This document shows, piece after piece, positions 1 to 7,660 of a DNA stretch of 21,367 nt. The position numbers were made by a program, and so were the translations under genes. Under the pieces are notes generated by a model. It worked only from the letters and a program-made list of their open reading frames with translations, searched no databases and had not been told where the DNA came from. Every line of letters starts with the position of its first letter. Position 1 is the first letter of the stretch. The DNA is taken from contig UQTR01000028.1 of the NCBI GenBank assembly GCA_900544065.1, forward strand, positions 1 through 21,367, written 5' to 3'. The stretch is from an uncultured Collinsella sp. Lineage in GTDB: Bacteria > Actinomycetota > Coriobacteriia > Coriobacteriales > Coriobacteriaceae.

Positions 1-48
1 CGAGATGTCTTAGGGTCTCGTGGGCTCGGAGATGTGTATAAGAGACAG
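1..48. other. Illumina Nextera adapter (sequencing artefact)
   Basis: The bases read as the end of the P7 primer (CGAGAT), an 8-nt index (GTCTTAGG), the Nextera read-2 sequence GTCTCGTGGGCTCGG and the Tn5 mosaic end AGATGTGTATAAGAGACAG. The same 48 bases occur in reverse complement at 21320-21367. Genome sequence starts at base 49. Translated on the minus strand in the polA frame, the adapter gives the familiar artefact peptide CLLYTSPSPRD. Confidence 0.98.
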
Positions 49-1964
49 CCTCGACGCAGTGGACCCAGCGTGTCCAGATAGGTGGACTTGATCTTGGACT
101 TCTCACGCCAGTCCAAGATCAGACGCACGATTTCGTGGTCACGGGCAAGGTCGCTCAACACCTTGGCGTTGGTCGAATAGTAGCCGCGCTTGGTCTTTTT
201 GAGACCCTTGGTCGGAAGCCCCATAACGTCAAACAGCACGTGCGACAGTTGCATGGGACTGCCGATGTTAAACGTCTCATCACCTGCCAGGTCGCGAATG
301 CTGCGCTCGACCTCGGCAATCTGGGTCGCCAGGCCCTCGGACAGGCTGCGCAGCCGATCGGGATCCACGAGCATGCCCGCGCGCTCCATCTTGGCAAGCA
401 CCGGCACAAGCGGCATCTCGATGCCATCGAACACGTTGGCGGCGTTCTCACGGGCCATGCGGTCGCGCAGCGGTGCGACCAGCGCCAGCGTCAAGGCCGC
501 CGTGCGAGCGGCGGGCGCCGGAGCGTCCTCACCGGCACCCTCTGCACCGCGCGCCGCAGGCAGCGCCATCTGCAGATAGGTATCGGCAAGATATGCCTCA
601 TCGAACTCGGAGCGATCGGAATCCAGCAGATAGGCAGCGACCACGGTATCGAAGATACGCGTGGAATCGGCAGCGAGCGGATCCATGAGCTCGGGCTCAG
701 AAGAATCAATGGGCGAAAGCTCGTGCAACAGCACCTTCATATCCGGGCTCGCCATGCGACCCTCCATAAACAGACGCGCGAGCACGCCAGCAATCACGCC
801 GTGGACGAAGTTGAAGCCCTCAACCTCAGCCGCCGCGCAGCTGTCGTCCTCCTCGAGCGCGAACAGGCCCTTGGACGTCGCCAACCACAGCGTGCGCGTC
901 AGTCCAAAGAGCGCGCCCTCTTCCTTGTCATCGTCCACCACGGCGGCGACCCACTCGCCGGCATCAATCGCGCGGGCAACCTCGGACGCCACGGCAGCAA
1001 GCGCCTCGGCATCGCCGGCAGCGGTGCGCTCAATCGTGGGCATCTCGAACGTGCTAGCAGCGGCAGCAGCGCCACCCTCGTCACCGATCAGTGCCAAGAA
1101 ACGGTTCTGCATGGCGGTGATACCAAGCGTACCCAGCGCCGCGGAAACCTCATCGGCAGAAAACGCCGGGAAGGATGTTTCGTCAAAGTCAAGCTCAACA
1201 GGCGCATCGGTGCGAATGGTCGCGACCTTACGGCTCAGCAGCGCGTCGTCGATGTGTGCGCGCAGGTTTTCGCCCATCTTGCCCTTGACCTCGTCAGCAT
1301 GCGCGATGACCTCGTCCAGGCTGCCGTACTGCGCGATGAGCGCGCTCGCCTTTTTGGGGCCGATGCCCGGTACACCGGGAATATTGTCCGACGTATCGCC
1401 CTTCAGACCGTAAAAATCGGGCACGAGCGCCGGCGTGATGCCGTGATACAGGTCGTCCACGCTCTCGGGCGTCATGATCGCCACGTCGGACAGGCCCTTA
1501 CGAGTCGAGACCACGTTGACGTGCTCGGTCACAAGCTGATACATGTCGCGGTCGCCGGTCACCAGCAGCATGTCGCAGCCGGCCTCCTCACCCAAGCGCG
1601 CCATGGTTCCCAGGATATCGTCGCCTTCCCAGCCCTCAGACTGCAGAATCGGCACATTGAGCGCACCGAGCAGCTCCTTGATCATCGGAAACTGCGCGTG
1701 CAAATCGGGGTCCATGGGCGGGCGCTGCGCCTTATACTGCGGCAACATCTCCATGCGCACGCGCGGCTTGCCTTTATCAAACGCCACGACCACACCGTCG
1801 GGGTTAAAGGCGTCGATCATCTTGAGGAACATGTTCAGAAAACCAAAGATCGCGTTGGTGGGGCGACCGTCCGGCGCGTTCATGGTCGGCGGCACGGCGT
1901 GGAAGGCGCGATGCATGAGCGAGTTGCCGTCGATAACGGCAAAGGTGCGGCGCTTGTCAGACAT
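49..1964 (-). CDS. polA: DNA polymerase I, 3' part missing at contig edge
   Basis: Repair and Okazaki-fragment DNA polymerase. About 638 codons are visible from the ATG at 1964; family members are roughly 880-930 residues. The N-terminal 5'-3' exonuclease domain is intact: IDGNSLMHRAF (residues 11-21), GDD near 114-116, GDRD near 137-140 and GLKGDTSDNIPG with the helix-hairpin-helix around 187-205. The middle domain corresponds to the 3'-5' exonuclease, but the stretch aligned with the E. coli DTET motif reads VAAVVDDDKEEGAL, so the metal-binding residues seem absent, as in Bacillus and Thermus enzymes. The sequence stops in the thumb (KSKIKSTYLDTLGPLRR), before the polymerase palm. A GAGG ribosome binding site lies 8 nt before the ATG. 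It is divergent from the aminopeptidase gene. The truncation is an assembly edge. Confidence 0.95.
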
Positions 1965-2075
1965 ATTGAATACCTCGCTTTGGGCTGGGCACAGTTTGCT
2001 CACACCAGTTTACACGCTCCCCGCCCCACGGCCACCGCACATCAGGCTTCCCTGCCGCCGCGGGCCCGCGCGTGA

Positions 2076-2081
2076 TACGAT
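2076..2081 (+). promoter_or_regulatory. Candidate extended -10 promoter of the aminopeptidase gene
   Basis: TGATACGAT at 2073-2081 fits an extended -10 (TG-n-TACGAT) and would give a 5' leader of about 40 nt. No convincing -35 box is visible. The same nine bases occur before the pit gene at 11676-11684, which gives modest support. This is inferred from sequence only. Confidence 0.35.
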
Positions 2082-2130
2082 GGCTCACGGTACATCAACC
2101 AGCACAATCGATCCGAAAGGAGCCTGCGTC

Positions 2131-3528
2131 ATGGAGCGTCCCTGCGCATGGAAAAAGTACACGCCACAGCAGATCGAGGAGCTCGAGGAGCTTTGCCGCG
2201 GCTATAAGCAGTTTTTGAGCGAGAACAAGACCGAACGCTTATGCGTCAAAACCGGCATCAAGATGGCCGAGGAGGCGGGATATGTCGACCTGGAGACCGT
2301 GATCGCCGAAGGCCGCGAGCTCAAGGCAGGCGACAAGGTGTACGCCGCCAACCACGGCAAGGACCTGATGCTCGTCAACCTGGGCACCGCCCCGCTCGAG
2401 CAGGGCTTTAACATCCTGGGCGCCCATGTGGACTCGCCGCGCCTGGACCTTAAGCAGAATCCCGCCTTCGAGGCCGGCGACATGGCCTACCTCGACACGC
2501 ACTACTACGGCGGCGTCAAGAGCTACCACTGGGTCGCTTCCCCGCTCGCACTCGTAGGCGTCATCTGCAAAAAGGACGGCACCACCGTCGACATCAACAT
2601 CGGTGACAAGGCCGACGACCCGGTCTTTACCATCTCCGACCTGCTGATCCACCTCTCGAGCGAGCAGATGGCCAAGCCCGCCAAGGACGCCGTCGACGCC
2701 GAGATCCTCGACGTGATCGTGGGCGGCCGCCCCGTCAAGTTTGACGAGGACGACAAGGACGCTCCCAAGGAGCCCGTCAAGCAGATGTTCCTGGATATCC
2801 TCAAGGAGCAGTACGACGTCGAGGAGGAGGACTTCCTCTCCGCCGAGATCGAGGTCGTGCCCGCCGGCCCCGCCCGTGACATGGGCCTCGACCGCTCCAT
2901 GATTCTGGGCTATGGCCACGACGACCGTGTCTGCGCCTATCCGTCCATGCTCGCCCAGATCAACGTCGCCAACGTGGAGCGCACGAGCATCACACTCATC
3001 GTCGACAAGGAGGAGATTGGTTCCGTAGGTGCCACCGGCATGACGAGCCGCTTCTTCGAGAACACCGTCGCCGAGATCATGACGCTCGCCGGCGAGGATA
3101 GCCCGCTGGCCCTGCGCCGCGCGCTCGCCCGCAGCCGCATGCTCTCCTCCGACGTGTCCGCCGGCTTCGACCCGGGCTACGCCGGCAAGTTCGAAACCAA
3201 GAACGCAGCCTTTATGGGTCGCGGCCTGTGCTTTAACAAGTACACGGGCAGCCGCGGCAAGGGCGGCTCTAACGACGCCGACGCCGAGTATGTGGCCCTC
3301 ATCCGCGACATCATGGACGAGGCCGGCGTGGACTTCCAGACCTGCGAGCTCGGCCGCGTCAACGCAGGTGGCGGCGGCACCATCGCCTACATCATGGCTA
3401 AGTACGGCATGAACGTCATCGACTCTGGCGTTGCCGTCCTGTCCATGCACGCCCTGTGGGAGGTCGCCAACAAGGCCGATATCTACGAGGCCTATCGCGG
3501 CTACAAGGCCTTCATCGAGCGCGCGTAA
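2131..3528 (+). CDS. M18 family zinc aminopeptidase
   Basis: Cytoplasmic metallo-aminopeptidase of the M18 family (aspartyl aminopeptidase/ApeA type), which removes N-terminal residues from peptides. The product is 465 aa, usual for bacterial members. The expected dinuclear metal ligands are all present: H99 and D101 in GAHVDSPRLD, D264 in YGHDDRV, E294/E295 in VDKEEIGS (catalytic Glu and ligand), D341 in SSDVSAGFDP, and H440 in SMHALWE. The ATG at 2131 is chosen because GAAAGGAG lies about 9 nt upstream and the protein then begins at the family's normal point; an in-frame extension further upstream runs through the polA promoter region and is not coding. It stands alone, divergent from polA, and is followed by a long inverted repeat. 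Substrate preference cannot be read from sequence. Confidence 0.93.
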   Translation: MERPCAWKKYTPQQIEELEELCRGYKQFLSENKTERLCVKTGIKMAEEAGYVDLETVIAEGRELKAGDKVYAANHGKDLMLVNLGTAPLEQGFNILGAHVDSPRLDLKQNPAFEAGDMAYLDTHYYGGVKSYHWVASPLALVGVICKKDGTTVDINIGDKADDPVFTISDLLIHLSSEQMAKPAKDAVDAEILDVIVGGRPVKFDEDDKDAPKEPVKQMFLDILKEQYDVEEEDFLSAEIEVVPAGPARDMGLDRSMILGYGHDDRVCAYPSMLAQINVANVERTSITLIVDKEEIGSVGATGMTSRFFENTVAEIMTLAGEDSPLALRRALARSRMLSSDVSAGFDPGYAGKFETKNAAFMGRGLCFNKYTGSRGKGGSNDADAEYVALIRDIMDEAGVDFQTCELGRVNAGGGGTIAYIMAKYGMNVIDSGVAVLSMHALWEVANKADIYEAYRGYKAFIERA

Positions 3529-3543
3529 CCAACCCTTCATCAG

Positions 3544-3606
3544 TTGCGGTGAAATACGGACTAAACTGGCCCATAAACGGCCAAAACAGACCGTATTCCA
3601 CCGCAA
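3544..3606. repeat. Long inverted repeat between aminopeptidase gene and yaaA
   Basis: Two 16-nt arms (3544-3559, TTGCGGTGAAATACGG; 3591-3606, CCGTATTCCACCGCAA) are complementary except for one position. The 31-nt spacer has an inner TGGCC/GGCCA pair (3567-3571 and 3579-3583). A T-run starts 6 nt after the right arm, so it could terminate the aminopeptidase transcript. The size and composition also resemble a dispersed REP/MITE-like palindrome. Confidence 0.7.
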
Positions 3607-3632
3607 CTTCCTTTTTTGGCAGAGGAGAGTCC

Positions 3633-4442
3633 ATGCTGCAGGTCATCATTTCGCCCGCCAAGCAGATGCGCGCGGCCCAAGATGCTTTTGAAGTCCTGGG
3701 CATTCCACCCTTTGTGCGCGAGACAGCTCGCCTCCACCGCGCACTGCTAGATATCGAGCGGAATGAAGGCAGCGGCGGTCTGCAGGCGCTATGGAACGTG
3801 AGTGACAAACTGCTGGGGCCTTGCCTCAACACCCTGCATGAGTTCGGGCCCATCCTGAAAAACGGCGATCTCGACAACCCCACACTCGCCCGTCACCTCT
3901 CCCCCGCCGTCATGTCCTACCACGGCATCCAATACCAAAGCATGGCCCCCGAGGTCATGGATGCCGCACAGCTCGACTGGCTGCAAAACCATCTCTGGAT
4001 CCTCTCGGGACTCTACGGATGCGTGCGCCCCTTTCATGCCGTTGAACCGTATCGGCTGGAGATGGGCGCGAAGCTTGCCGTCGACGGTGCCCGAGACCTC
4101 TACGCGTTTTGGGGCGACAAGCTCGCACGGGTCATCGCTCCGGCGGGCTCCAACGCTGCGATCGTCAACCTCGCCAGCGCGGAATACGCCAAAGCCGTTC
4201 TGCCCCGCCTCACCACCGATGCCGCGGTCGTCACATGTCTCTTTGGCGAAGGCATCCGCAACGGCAAGCCCATCCAGCGCTCGACCGCCAGCAAAAAGGC
4301 GCGCGGCTCCATGGTGCGCTGGATGGCAGAAAACAAGCTCGAGGATGTAAGCGAACTCACCGCGTTCGACGTTGGTTATCGTCACTTTCCCGAGCTTTCA
4401 AATGAAAACACTTTGGTCTTCCTAAACGAACAGGCCTTGTAG
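3633..4442 (+). CDS. yaaA: YaaA family peroxide-stress protein
   Basis: The product is 269 aa of the YaaA/UPF0246 (DUF328) family, which in E. coli lowers free iron and protects DNA from peroxide damage; the biochemical mechanism is less settled, with DNA binding reported. Family hallmarks are visible in order: IISPAKQMR at the N-terminus, AVMSYHGIQYQ, LWILSGLYGCVRPFH followed by EPYRLEMG, LYAFWGDKL, NLASAEYAKAV, and a C-terminal block with ARGSMVRWMA and ENTLVFL. The ATG at 3633 has AGAGGAGA 4 nt upstream; a longer in-frame extension reads through the inverted repeat and is not coding. It is convergent with the next gene, 39 nt away. Confidence 0.92.
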   Translation: MLQVIISPAKQMRAAQDAFEVLGIPPFVRETARLHRALLDIERNEGSGGLQALWNVSDKLLGPCLNTLHEFGPILKNGDLDNPTLARHLSPAVMSYHGIQYQSMAPEVMDAAQLDWLQNHLWILSGLYGCVRPFHAVEPYRLEMGAKLAVDGARDLYAFWGDKLARVIAPAGSNAAIVNLASAEYAKAVLPRLTTDAAVVTCLFGEGIRNGKPIQRSTASKKARGSMVRWMAENKLEDVSELTAFDVGYRHFPELSNENTLVFLNEQAL

Positions 4443-4481
4443 GACCACCGCTACTTTGAATGTGCTGCCTAGGCACGGCGT

Positions 4482-4997
4482 CTATTCCGCCAAGCCGTCG
4501 GCTTTGGCAATTTCATTTGTCGAGCCGTCCTGATAGGTAATCTTGACATGCTCCACCTCGGATACCTTGACGCCCGACGGGGGCTCCAGGCGCCATTCCG
4601 TCAGCGCGATATCCATCGTCGTGGGCACATCCCCTTGATCTTTGAGTTTAACCGTGAGTGTTTTGAGCGCCGCATCAAACGTCACGCGTTCGATTTCCTC
4701 GCCAGGAATAGACCCGCCGCTCAGCTGCAGTTGCATAAACTCATCGCGCGGATACCAATAGTCGCCCGGCGCGGCAACGGTATTGCCGCCCACGACCTTC
4801 ACCGTCATGATCGGCAGGGCCTCGTCGGCCTCAAACTTCCAGGCAGCGCCGCCGCGACCGCCAAACGTCCAAATACAAAAGGCAATCACCAGCACGGCAA
4901 GCACCGCAAAGGCAATCGCGACAAGGCCATGGTGCGCGCGGCTCTCCTCGGCCGATACATCCCATTGCGTCTCACGATATAGATGCTTGTCTTCCAT
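4482..4997 (-). CDS. Unrecognised single-pass membrane protein
   Basis: I do not recognise this 171-aa protein. It has a short charged N-terminus (METK-like start, MEDKHLYRETQWDVSAEES), one hydrophobic segment at about residues 24-44 (LVAIAFAVLAVLVIAFCIW), a Gly/Arg patch, then about 125 soluble residues rich in beta-type sequence with Asp, Glu and Val. This suggests a membrane-anchored protein with its soluble domain on the outer face. The ATG at 4997 follows a GGGGAG ribosome binding site. The open frame continues far upstream across the riboswitch and thiC, but that part is antisense to conserved sequence. It is divergent from thiC; nothing ties it to thiamin. Confidence 0.8.
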   Translation of the reverse strand: MEDKHLYRETQWDVSAEESRAHHGLVAIAFAVLAVLVIAFCIWTFGGRGGAAWKFEADEALPIMTVKVVGGNTVAAPGDYWYPRDEFMQLQLSGGSIPGEEIERVTFDAALKTLTVKLKDQGDVPTTMDIALTEWRLEPPSGVKVSEVEHVKITYQDGSTNEIAKADGLAE

Positions 4998-5022
4998 GTT
5001 CGCCTCCCCACAGGCACGCTCG

Positions 5023-5053
5023 TTGGCCCAATCGTACCCATTCAGGCTATACT
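5023..5053 (+). promoter_or_regulatory. Predicted promoter of thiC
   Basis: TTGGCC (5023-5028) and TATACT (5048-5053) are separated by 19 nt. The -10 differs from consensus at one base. Transcription would start near 5060, just before the first conserved bases of the TPP aptamer, which fits well. Confidence 0.6.
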
Positions 5054-5065
5054 TGAGCCCATGAC

Positions 5066-5160
5066 ATAAACGGGGAGCTTGCAGGACGGGACGGCAGGCT
5101 GAGATTGGGCGCGCCCGCCCTGACCCGCAAACCTGATATGGGTAATGCCAACGAAGGGAG
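5066..5160 (+). promoter_or_regulatory. TPP riboswitch (THI element)
   Basis: The conserved aptamer segments are all present in order: CGGGGAGC (5071-5078), GGCTGAGA (5097-5104), a GC-rich optional hairpin (GGGCGCGCCC, 5107-5116), ACCC (5123-5126), ACCTGATATGGGTAATGCCA (5131-5150) and ACGAAGGGA (5151-5159). It binds thiamin pyrophosphate and lowers expression of the gene behind it. The AAGGGAG at its 3' end is also the thiC ribosome binding site, 8 nt from the ATG, and no terminator hairpin lies between aptamer and gene, so control is probably at translation initiation. Confidence 0.95.
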
Positions 5161-5168
5161 CCGTGCCA

Positions 5169-6503
5169 ATGAGCACACAGACCGAGCCCAAGCTCGTCAC
5201 GCAAATCGACTTCGCCCGCGCCGGGCAAATCACACCGCAGATGAAAGAAGTCGCCGAGCGCGAGCATCGCGACCCCGAGTACATCCGCGAGCGCGTGGCA
5301 GACGGCCGCATCGCCATCCCCGCCAACATCGTGCACATCAAAAAGGGCATGCGCGCCTTTGGTGTCGGTGAGGGCCTGTCCACCAAGGTCAACGTCAACC
5401 TGGGCATCTCGGGCGACAAGGCCGACGCCGCCGAGGAATGGAAGAAGGTCAAGATCGCCGAGGACTTTGGCGCCGACGCCATCATGGACCTCTCCAACTC
5501 GGGCAAGACACGCCAGTTCCGCCAGCAGCTCATCGACGAGACGCCGCTCATGGTGGGCACCGTCCCCATGTACGACGCCATCGGCTACATGGAAAAGCCG
5601 CTGGTCAAGCTTACCAAGGATGACCTGCTCGAGGTCGTGCGCGCGCACGCCGAGGACGGCGTGGACTTTATGACCATCCACTGCGGCATCAATAAATCGG
5701 TCATCAAAACCTTCAAGGAGACCGGCCGCTTGATGAACATCGTCAGCCGCGGCGGCTCGCTGCTGTTTGGCTGGATGGAGGTCACCGGCAACGAGAATCC
5801 GTTCTACGAGTTCTACGACGAGGTGCTCGAGATCTGCCACGAGTACGACGTGACGATCTCGCTCGGCGATTCCTGCCGCCCGGGCTGCCTCTACGATTCC
5901 AACGACGCCACCGAGACCGCCGAGATGATCGAGCTGGGCAAGCTGTGCAAGCGCGCATGGGCCGCCGGCGTCCAGGTTATGGTCGAGGGCCCCGGCCACA
6001 TGGCGCTCGACGAGATCGCCGCCAACATGAAGCTACAGAAGCGCCTGTGCCACAACGCCCCGTTCTATGTGCTGGGGCCGCTGGTGACCGATATCGGCGT
6101 GGGTTACGACCACATCACCGCCGCCATCGGTGGCGCCATCTCCGCCAGCTCCGGTGCCGACTTTTTGTGCTACGTGACGCCGGCCGAGCACCTGTGCCTG
6201 CCCAATGCCCAGGACGTACTCGATGGCCTCATGGCCACTAAGATTGCCGCGCACGCCGCCGACATCGCCAAAAAGGTGCCGCACGCCCGCGACATGGACG
6301 ACAAGATGGGCCAGGCACGCCGCAAGCTCGACTGGGACGCCATGTGGAAGTGCGCGCTCGACCCGGTTACGGGCAAGAAGCGCTATGAGGAATCCCCCGC
6401 CGCCACCGAGGGCACCTGCACCATGTGCGGCAAGATGTGCGCCGTCCGCACCGTCAACAAGGTGTTCGAGGGCACGACGATCGATCTTGGCATGGAGGAT
6501 TAG
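5169..6503 (+). CDS. thiC: Phosphomethylpyrimidine synthase ThiC (short form)
   Basis: Radical-SAM enzyme that converts aminoimidazole ribotide into HMP phosphate, the pyrimidine part of thiamin. The product is 444 aa, the short form lacking the N-terminal domain of the roughly 600-aa E. coli/Bacillus type. Core motifs include HIKKGMRAFGVG, GADAIMDLSNSG, MTIHCGINK, SRGGSLLFGWM, SLGDSCRPGCLYD, MVEGPGHMALDEI and CYVTPAEHLCLP. The C-terminal cluster-binding cysteines are C417, C420 and C424 (TCTMCGKMCAV). That is C-x2-C-x3-C, one residue tighter than the C-x2-C-x4-C of long-form enzymes. The start is ATG 5169: an in-frame ATG at 5145 lies inside the riboswitch's conserved GTAATGCCA and cannot be the start. 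Regulated by the TPP riboswitch; thiD follows. Confidence 0.96.
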   Translation: MSTQTEPKLVTQIDFARAGQITPQMKEVAEREHRDPEYIRERVADGRIAIPANIVHIKKGMRAFGVGEGLSTKVNVNLGISGDKADAAEEWKKVKIAEDFGADAIMDLSNSGKTRQFRQQLIDETPLMVGTVPMYDAIGYMEKPLVKLTKDDLLEVVRAHAEDGVDFMTIHCGINKSVIKTFKETGRLMNIVSRGGSLLFGWMEVTGNENPFYEFYDEVLEICHEYDVTISLGDSCRPGCLYDSNDATETAEMIELGKLCKRAWAAGVQVMVEGPGHMALDEIAANMKLQKRLCHNAPFYVLGPLVTDIGVGYDHITAAIGGAISASSGADFLCYVTPAEHLCLPNAQDVLDGLMATKIAAHAADIAKKVPHARDMDDKMGQARRKLDWDAMWKCALDPVTGKKRYEESPAATEGTCTMCGKMCAVRTVNKVFEGTTIDLGMED

Positions 6504-6598
6504 CTTTTTCGAGGTAATCGCCTGCAAGCCCGCTTCAACGCCCGACAATTGTTGACTTGTGAACATTTGCTTACATTTGCGTAAAGATTGCATCGCCC

Positions 6599-6634
6599 GC
6601 CCGGGTTCGGAATACAGCCGGCCCGGGCAATTTT
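6599..6634 (+). terminator. Probable thiC terminator hairpin
   Basis: GCCCGGG (6599-6605) pairs with CCCGGGC (6622-6628), and an inner CGG/CCG pair extends the stem. AATTTT follows. The tail runs directly into a TATAAT box, so the same bases may end thiC and start thiD transcription. Confidence 0.5.
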
Positions 6635-6639
6635 ATAAT
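6634..6639 (+). promoter_or_regulatory. Candidate -10 box of thiD
   Basis: A perfect TATAAT lies 46 nt before the thiD ATG. No good -35 is found at 16-18 nt, where the terminator hairpin lies instead. If active, thiD can be expressed without the TPP riboswitch. Confidence 0.4.
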
Positions 6640-6684
6640 GCAGGTAGAAGACCCATTTGAATCCAACCGAACAAGGGAGCGAAC

Positions 6685-7515
6685 ATGGATCGCAGTCAGG
6701 TACCCGCCGTTCTATCCATCGCGGGATCCGATTCCAGCGGTGGCGCCGGCATTCAGGCAGACATTAAGACCATCACGGCGCACCGCCTGTATGCCGAGAC
6801 AGCCATCACGGCCATCACCGCACAAAACACGCTCGGTGTCACCGCCGTGCAAAATATCTCCCCCGATATCGTCGCTGCGCAAATTGACGCCGTCTTTGAC
6901 GATATTCGCCCCAACGCAGTCAAAATCGGCATGGTTTCTTCTGCAGAGATTATCGAGGTTATCGCCGACCGCCTGAGCACATGGAACGCAACCAACGTGG
7001 TCGTCGACCCCGTCATGGTAGCCACCTCGGGCGCTCGCCTCATTGCCGAGGATGCCGCTGAGGCGCTCACGCGTCGCCTGTTCCCGCTGGCGACCGTCAT
7101 CACGCCCAACATTCCCGAGGCCATGGCGCTGCTCGACTACGAGGTCGATTCCGAGCGCACGCAGCAAAACGCTGCCATGCTCCTCACCCGCCGCTTTGGT
7201 TGCGCATCCCTCGTTAAGGGTGGGCATCTTGTCAACGAGGCCAACGATGTATTGGCCGAACCCGCGCCACTCGATGACGAGGGCAACCATCTGGGCGATC
7301 CGCTCACCACGTGGTTCCGCCACAAGCGCATCGAGACCGGCAACACGCATGGCACCGGCTGCACGCTTTCATCCGCCATCGCCTGCGCATTGGCGCAGGG
7401 CATGGATCTTGCCGACGCCGTCAACGCCGGCAAGGCCTACCTAACGGGCGCTCTCGCCGCCGGCTTTGACATGGGCAAAGGCTCCGGCCCTGTCAACCAC
7501 ATGTGGCAGTACTAA
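6685..7515 (+). CDS. thiD: Hydroxymethylpyrimidine/phosphomethylpyrimidine kinase ThiD
   Basis: PfkB/ribokinase-fold kinase that phosphorylates HMP and then HMP-P to HMP-PP for thiamin synthesis. The product is 276 aa, normal for the family. It shows the N-terminal VLSIAGSDSSGGAGIQADIK substrate loop, VKIGMVSS, VVDPVMVATSGARLI, TPNIPEA, LVKGGH, and the C-terminal anion-hole and catalytic segment THGTGCTLSSAIA. AGGGAG precedes the ATG at 6685 by 5 nt. It lies 181 nt downstream of thiC on the same strand; no thiE or thiM is in the window. Confidence 0.95.
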   Translation: MDRSQVPAVLSIAGSDSSGGAGIQADIKTITAHRLYAETAITAITAQNTLGVTAVQNISPDIVAAQIDAVFDDIRPNAVKIGMVSSAEIIEVIADRLSTWNATNVVVDPVMVATSGARLIAEDAAEALTRRLFPLATVITPNIPEAMALLDYEVDSERTQQNAAMLLTRRFGCASLVKGGHLVNEANDVLAEPAPLDDEGNHLGDPLTTWFRHKRIETGNTHGTGCTLSSAIACALAQGMDLADAVNAGKAYLTGALAAGFDMGKGSGPVNHMWQY

Positions 7516-7523
7516 ATAGCCAG

Positions 7524-7550
7524 TAACCTGCCAAAAAGAGACAGGCTACC
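7524..7550 (+). terminator. Weak hairpin after thiD
   Basis: GTAACCTG and CAGGCTAC form an 8-bp stem with one mismatch around CCAAAAAGAGA, just after the thiD stop. No clear T-run follows, so termination is more likely at the larger hairpin downstream. Confidence 0.3.
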
Positions 7551-7560
7551 TTGCACCAAA

Positions 7561-7623
7561 AACCGTCGCAACATTCGATGAAAATCGTGCAAACGCGAAA
7601 AATCATCGGATGTTGCGACGGTT
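7561..7623. repeat. Long hairpin between convergent genes, likely bidirectional terminator
   Basis: Two 21-nt arms (7561-7581 and 7603-7623, core AACCGTCGCAACAT) are complementary with one mismatch around a 21-nt A-rich loop. TTTGATTTT follows on the plus strand and TTTTT on the minus strand. Its place between the thiD and pentapeptide stops fits a two-way terminator, though the stem is much longer than usual. Confidence 0.65.
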
Positions 7624-7660
7624 TGATTTTAGATAGCGGTCGAGCAAAGGACCGGGGCGC

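Noticed and set aside
135..2075. 646-codon open frame on the plus strand
   Set aside because: It is antisense to the conserved polA frame; high GC content leaves the opposite frame open. The protein is His/Arg/Gln-rich with no recognisable domain.
2239..3606. 455-codon open frame on the minus strand
   Set aside because: It is antisense to the M18 aminopeptidase, which has all its metal ligands.
4998..5999. Upstream extension of the minus-strand membrane-protein frame
   Set aside because: It crosses the TPP riboswitch and thiC in antisense; the ribosome binding site points to ATG 4997.
7561..7623. CRISPR repeat pair
   Set aside because: There are only two inverted copies, with no series of direct repeats and spacers and no cas gene.
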